A stretch of DNA of 17,410 nt from Candidatus Paenalcaligenes intestinipullorum (GTDB taxonomy: Bacteria; Pseudomonadota; Gammaproteobacteria; Burkholderiales; Burkholderiaceae_B): assembly GCA_019120675.1 (NCBI GenBank), contig DWUQ01000136.1:1-17410 (forward strand), in the 5' to 3' direction. The position numbers and the translations under genes were made by a program. Shown piece by piece: positions 15,160 to 17,410 of this stretch. The notes below the pieces were generated by a model that was not told the origin of the DNA, did no database searches, and worked only from the letters and a program-made list of their open reading frames with translations. The number at the start of each line of letters is the position of its first letter. Position 1 is the stretch's first letter.

Positions 15160-17340
15160 CTAGGTGCGTAATAAATCTTCACGGCCTTGCAACCAACGCT
15201 CTAAATGGGCTTGGGCGACCTTGGGGTACTGAGTACGCAATAGCTGCGCACACGCTTTGGCCTGCTCGATCATGTGCGCATCGGTTTGCAGATCCGCAAA
15301 ACGTAATAAGGCTTGGCCCGATTGACGCAGACCAAGAAACTCCCCTGGGCCGCGTAATTCCAAATCATATTGGGCAATTTTAAAGCCATCGTTGGTTTCG
15401 TGCATGGCACGTAACCGCGCGCGCCCATCGGCCGACAACTGCGGCTGATACAACAGCACACAGACGGCTTGTGCGGCGCCACGTCCTACGCGCCCCCGCA
15501 GCTGGTGCAACTGCGCTAAGCCAAAGCGCTCGGCGTGCTCAATAATCATAAGATTGGCATTGGGCACGTCCACCCCCACCTCGATCACCGTGGTGGCGAC
15601 CAGCACCTGAACCTGATTGGCGCGAAACGCGTCCATAACGGCGGCTTTCTCGGCGGCTTTTAATTTGCCATGCACCAAGCCCACCTGTACGCCAGGCAAA
15701 TGCTCGACTAAGTAGTGATGCGTATCCACTGCCGTTTGCAACTGTAAGCTTTCACTTTCCTCAACTAAAGGACACACCCAATACACTTGACCGCCTTGAG
15801 CCACTTGTTGGGCCACATAGGCGAGAATCTCATCGCGTCGTACGTCTGCAATCAGCTTGGTCACGATGGGTTTTCGGCCCACTGGCAGCTCATCAATCAC
15901 CGACACATCCAAATCCGCCAAAAAGCTCATGGCTAATGTACGCGGAATGGGCGTAGCGCTCATGCTGAGTTGATGAGGGAGTAATGCAGAGTTAACCGTC
16001 GAAGAGGCCACCGATGCTAAGTCTTGTGGCTCTGCGGAGGATTGAATAGGACGAAACGCCTCGCCACCACCCTTTGTAGGCTGCTCACCTTTTTTACTTA
16101 GCGCTAACCGCTGCCCCACTCCAAAACGATGTTGTTCATCAAGAATAATAAGGCCCAACCGCGCAAACTCTACCCCCTCTTGGATGAGGGCTTGCGTGCC
16201 CACAATCAACAAGGGCTCGGCTTGCGCTAAGCGCTCTAACACGGGACGACGTTGCTTAACGGTCATGCTACCGCTCAACCAAACCACCTCAATGGCTAAG
16301 GGCGCAAACCAAGCGGCGAGTTTTAAATAGTGCTGCTCAGCCAAAATCTCGGTGGGCGCCATCACGGCAACTTGATAGCCCGCCGCGAGCGCTTGAGCGG
16401 CAGCCAACGCAGCCACCACGGTCTTGCCGCTGCCGACATCGCCTTGCAACAAACGATGCATTGGATAGGGCTGCTGTAAATCCGCATGAATTTCGTGCAC
16501 AACGCGCTCTTGTGCGGCCGTCAACTGAAAAGGAAGATGCGCACGCAACTGTGCCACTAAGGACGAAACGCTGCCATCGGATTGGGCCTGCAGTACAGGG
16601 GCACGTTGCTGACGTCGCGCCTCGCGCGCCGCTGCTAAGCTCAGCTGCTGAGCGAGCAGCTCGTCGAACTTAATCCGTGCCCAAGCGGGATGAGTTCGAC
16701 TCAACAAGGCTTGCTGATCGGCGCCCTTTGGGGGGTGGTGTACGGTATAGAGTGCTTGGGCAAATTCCGCTAGATTAAAATGCTGTCGGATCGCCTCTGG
16801 CAACGTATCCGTAAGCTGAGTACGACTAAAAGCCGCCTGTATAGCCTTGGCTAAACTGTCTTGGCGTAAGCCATCGGTGGTGGGATAAATCGGGGTGAGC
16901 GCTTGGGCAAGTGGCTGATCCGCTTGAGTGACTTTAGGATGCACCAGCTCCAAACCATGAAAGCCGTCGCGCACCTCGCCGCGGATCCGTACGCGTTGGC
17001 CTGGCGCCAATTGCTTTAATAAACTCGGATAAAAGTGCAGCCAGCGCAAACGCAGACTACCCGTGTGGTCTTGCACTTGAACAATCAACTGCCGTCGCAC
17101 CCCGGGTGCAATGTGCTGATCTGTGACCTCAACATCCGCCTGCACAAACTGCCCCGGTCGAATTTGGCTTAAGTCATGCAGCTGGGTTTCATCCTCGTAG
17201 CGCAGGGGCACATGCAACATGAAATCGGCATCATTGTGCAAGCCCAAACGCGCAAAACGCTCTGCCTGCGTGAGCGTGCGCTTGGCAGGAGAGCGTTTTG
17301 CTTTGACCGGCTGTGAGCGGGAGATGGAAGCGTTGGCCAT
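15160..17340 (-). CDS. recG: ATP-dependent DNA helicase RecG
   Basis: RecG remodels stalled replication forks and branch-migrates Holliday junctions. The 726-residue protein has an N-terminal wedge/OB-fold part (about 50-140; LRYEDETQLHDL, VHPKVTQ, LTPIYPTTDGL). It has Walker A GDVGSGKT at 300-307, motif Ia APTEILAEQH at 328-337, motif II DEQHRFG at 401-407, motif III SATPIPRTLAM at 461-471, and motif VI QLRGRVGRG at 613-621. The C-terminal DLELRGPGEFLGLRQSG (659-675) belongs to the RecG hook region. It is longer than the 693-residue E. coli protein because of a Ser/Gly/Pro-rich insert at about 420-453 between motifs II and III and a basic N-terminal tail. The ATG lies 18 bases after the stop of the upstream ridA-family gene, suggesting one transcript. 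Confidence 0.97.
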   Translation of the reverse strand: MANASISRSQPVKAKRSPAKRTLTQAERFARLGLHNDADFMLHVPLRYEDETQLHDLSQIRPGQFVQADVEVTDQHIAPGVRRQLIVQVQDHTGSLRLRWLHFYPSLLKQLAPGQRVRIRGEVRDGFHGLELVHPKVTQADQPLAQALTPIYPTTDGLRQDSLAKAIQAAFSRTQLTDTLPEAIRQHFNLAEFAQALYTVHHPPKGADQQALLSRTHPAWARIKFDELLAQQLSLAAAREARRQQRAPVLQAQSDGSVSSLVAQLRAHLPFQLTAAQERVVHEIHADLQQPYPMHRLLQGDVGSGKTVVAALAAAQALAAGYQVAVMAPTEILAEQHYLKLAAWFAPLAIEVVWLSGSMTVKQRRPVLERLAQAEPLLIVGTQALIQEGVEFARLGLIILDEQHRFGVGQRLALSKKGEQPTKGGGEAFRPIQSSAEPQDLASVASSTVNSALLPHQLSMSATPIPRTLAMSFLADLDVSVIDELPVGRKPIVTKLIADVRRDEILAYVAQQVAQGGQVYWVCPLVEESESLQLQTAVDTHHYLVEHLPGVQVGLVHGKLKAAEKAAVMDAFRANQVQVLVATTVIEVGVDVPNANLMIIEHAERFGLAQLHQLRGRVGRGAAQAVCVLLYQPQLSADGRARLRAMHETNDGFKIAQYDLELRGPGEFLGLRQSGQALLRFADLQTDAHMIEQAKACAQLLRTQYPKVAQAHLERWLQGREDLLRT

Positions 17341-17358
17341 AAGCCCGTACCGACTCAG

Positions 17359-17410
17359 TTAGATGGCGAGTATGGCCTCAATTTCGATTTGTGCGCCTTT
17401 GGGTAAGCTG
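17359..17410 (-). CDS. ridA: C-terminal end of a RidA (YjgF/YER057c/UK114) family protein, partial
   Basis: On the minus strand, 16 codons entering from the right edge end in TAA at 17361-17359 and read SLPKGAQIEIEAILAI. This matches the RidA family C terminus, in which LPK, a short spacer and VEIEAIA close the protein. RidA deaminates reactive enamine/imine intermediates such as those released by threonine dehydratase. Only the tail is visible, so the subfamily cannot be told. It lies 18 bases upstream of recG in the same direction. Confidence 0.75.
   Translation of the reverse strand, partial: SLPKGAQIEIEAILAI

Overview
The window reads as a chromosomal segment of a betaproteobacterium of the Burkholderiales, most likely an Alcaligenaceae-type organism. 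This placement is inferred from protein resemblance, roughly balanced base composition and the ridA-recG-oxyR order; no marker gene here proves it. Nearly all of the window is ordinary, intact metabolic and transport gene content. There is no rRNA, tRNA, CRISPR array, insertion sequence or recognisable prophage.

Layout. (1) 1-1110, plus strand: most of purT (formate-dependent purine synthesis), running in from the left edge and closed by a strong two-way hairpin terminator. (2) 1258-2361, minus strand: an isolated tyrosine-recombinase-fold gene whose catalytic residues are almost all substituted, flanked by AT-rich DNA with small inverted and tandem repeats. (3) 2550-6179, minus: livHMGF, a tightly coupled operon for the membrane and ATPase parts of a branched-chain amino acid ABC importer. 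(4) 6305-7704, minus: proC (proline synthesis), overlapping a VUT/YhhQ-type queuosine-precursor transporter gene. (5) 7766-12157, plus: ugpBAEC, a complete glycerol-3-phosphate ABC importer with a good promoter and a strong terminator. (6) 12196-13320, minus: livJ, the periplasmic binding protein of the liv system, with two hairpins in its leader. (7) 13440-17410, minus: dps, oxyR, recG and the tail of a ridA-family gene, a stress and repair group.

How the genes fit together. livJ would capture leucine, isoleucine and valine for LivHMGF, although the ugp operon on the opposite strand (with proC and yhhQ) lies between the two halves. The ugp genes supply phosphorylated glycerol carbon and phosphate; no ugpQ phosphodiesterase is present here. 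OxyR carries both redox cysteines, at residues 199 and 208 as in E. coli, and sits directly upstream of dps, a classic OxyR target, so sensor and iron-sequestering DNA protector are probably controlled together. RecG carries an extra low-complexity insert of about 34 residues between helicase motifs II and III.

The least ordinary item is the catalytically degenerate recombinase with its repeat-rich flanks. It may be a domesticated DNA-binding protein rather than an active recombinase. I found no clear evidence of a wholly new multi-gene system.
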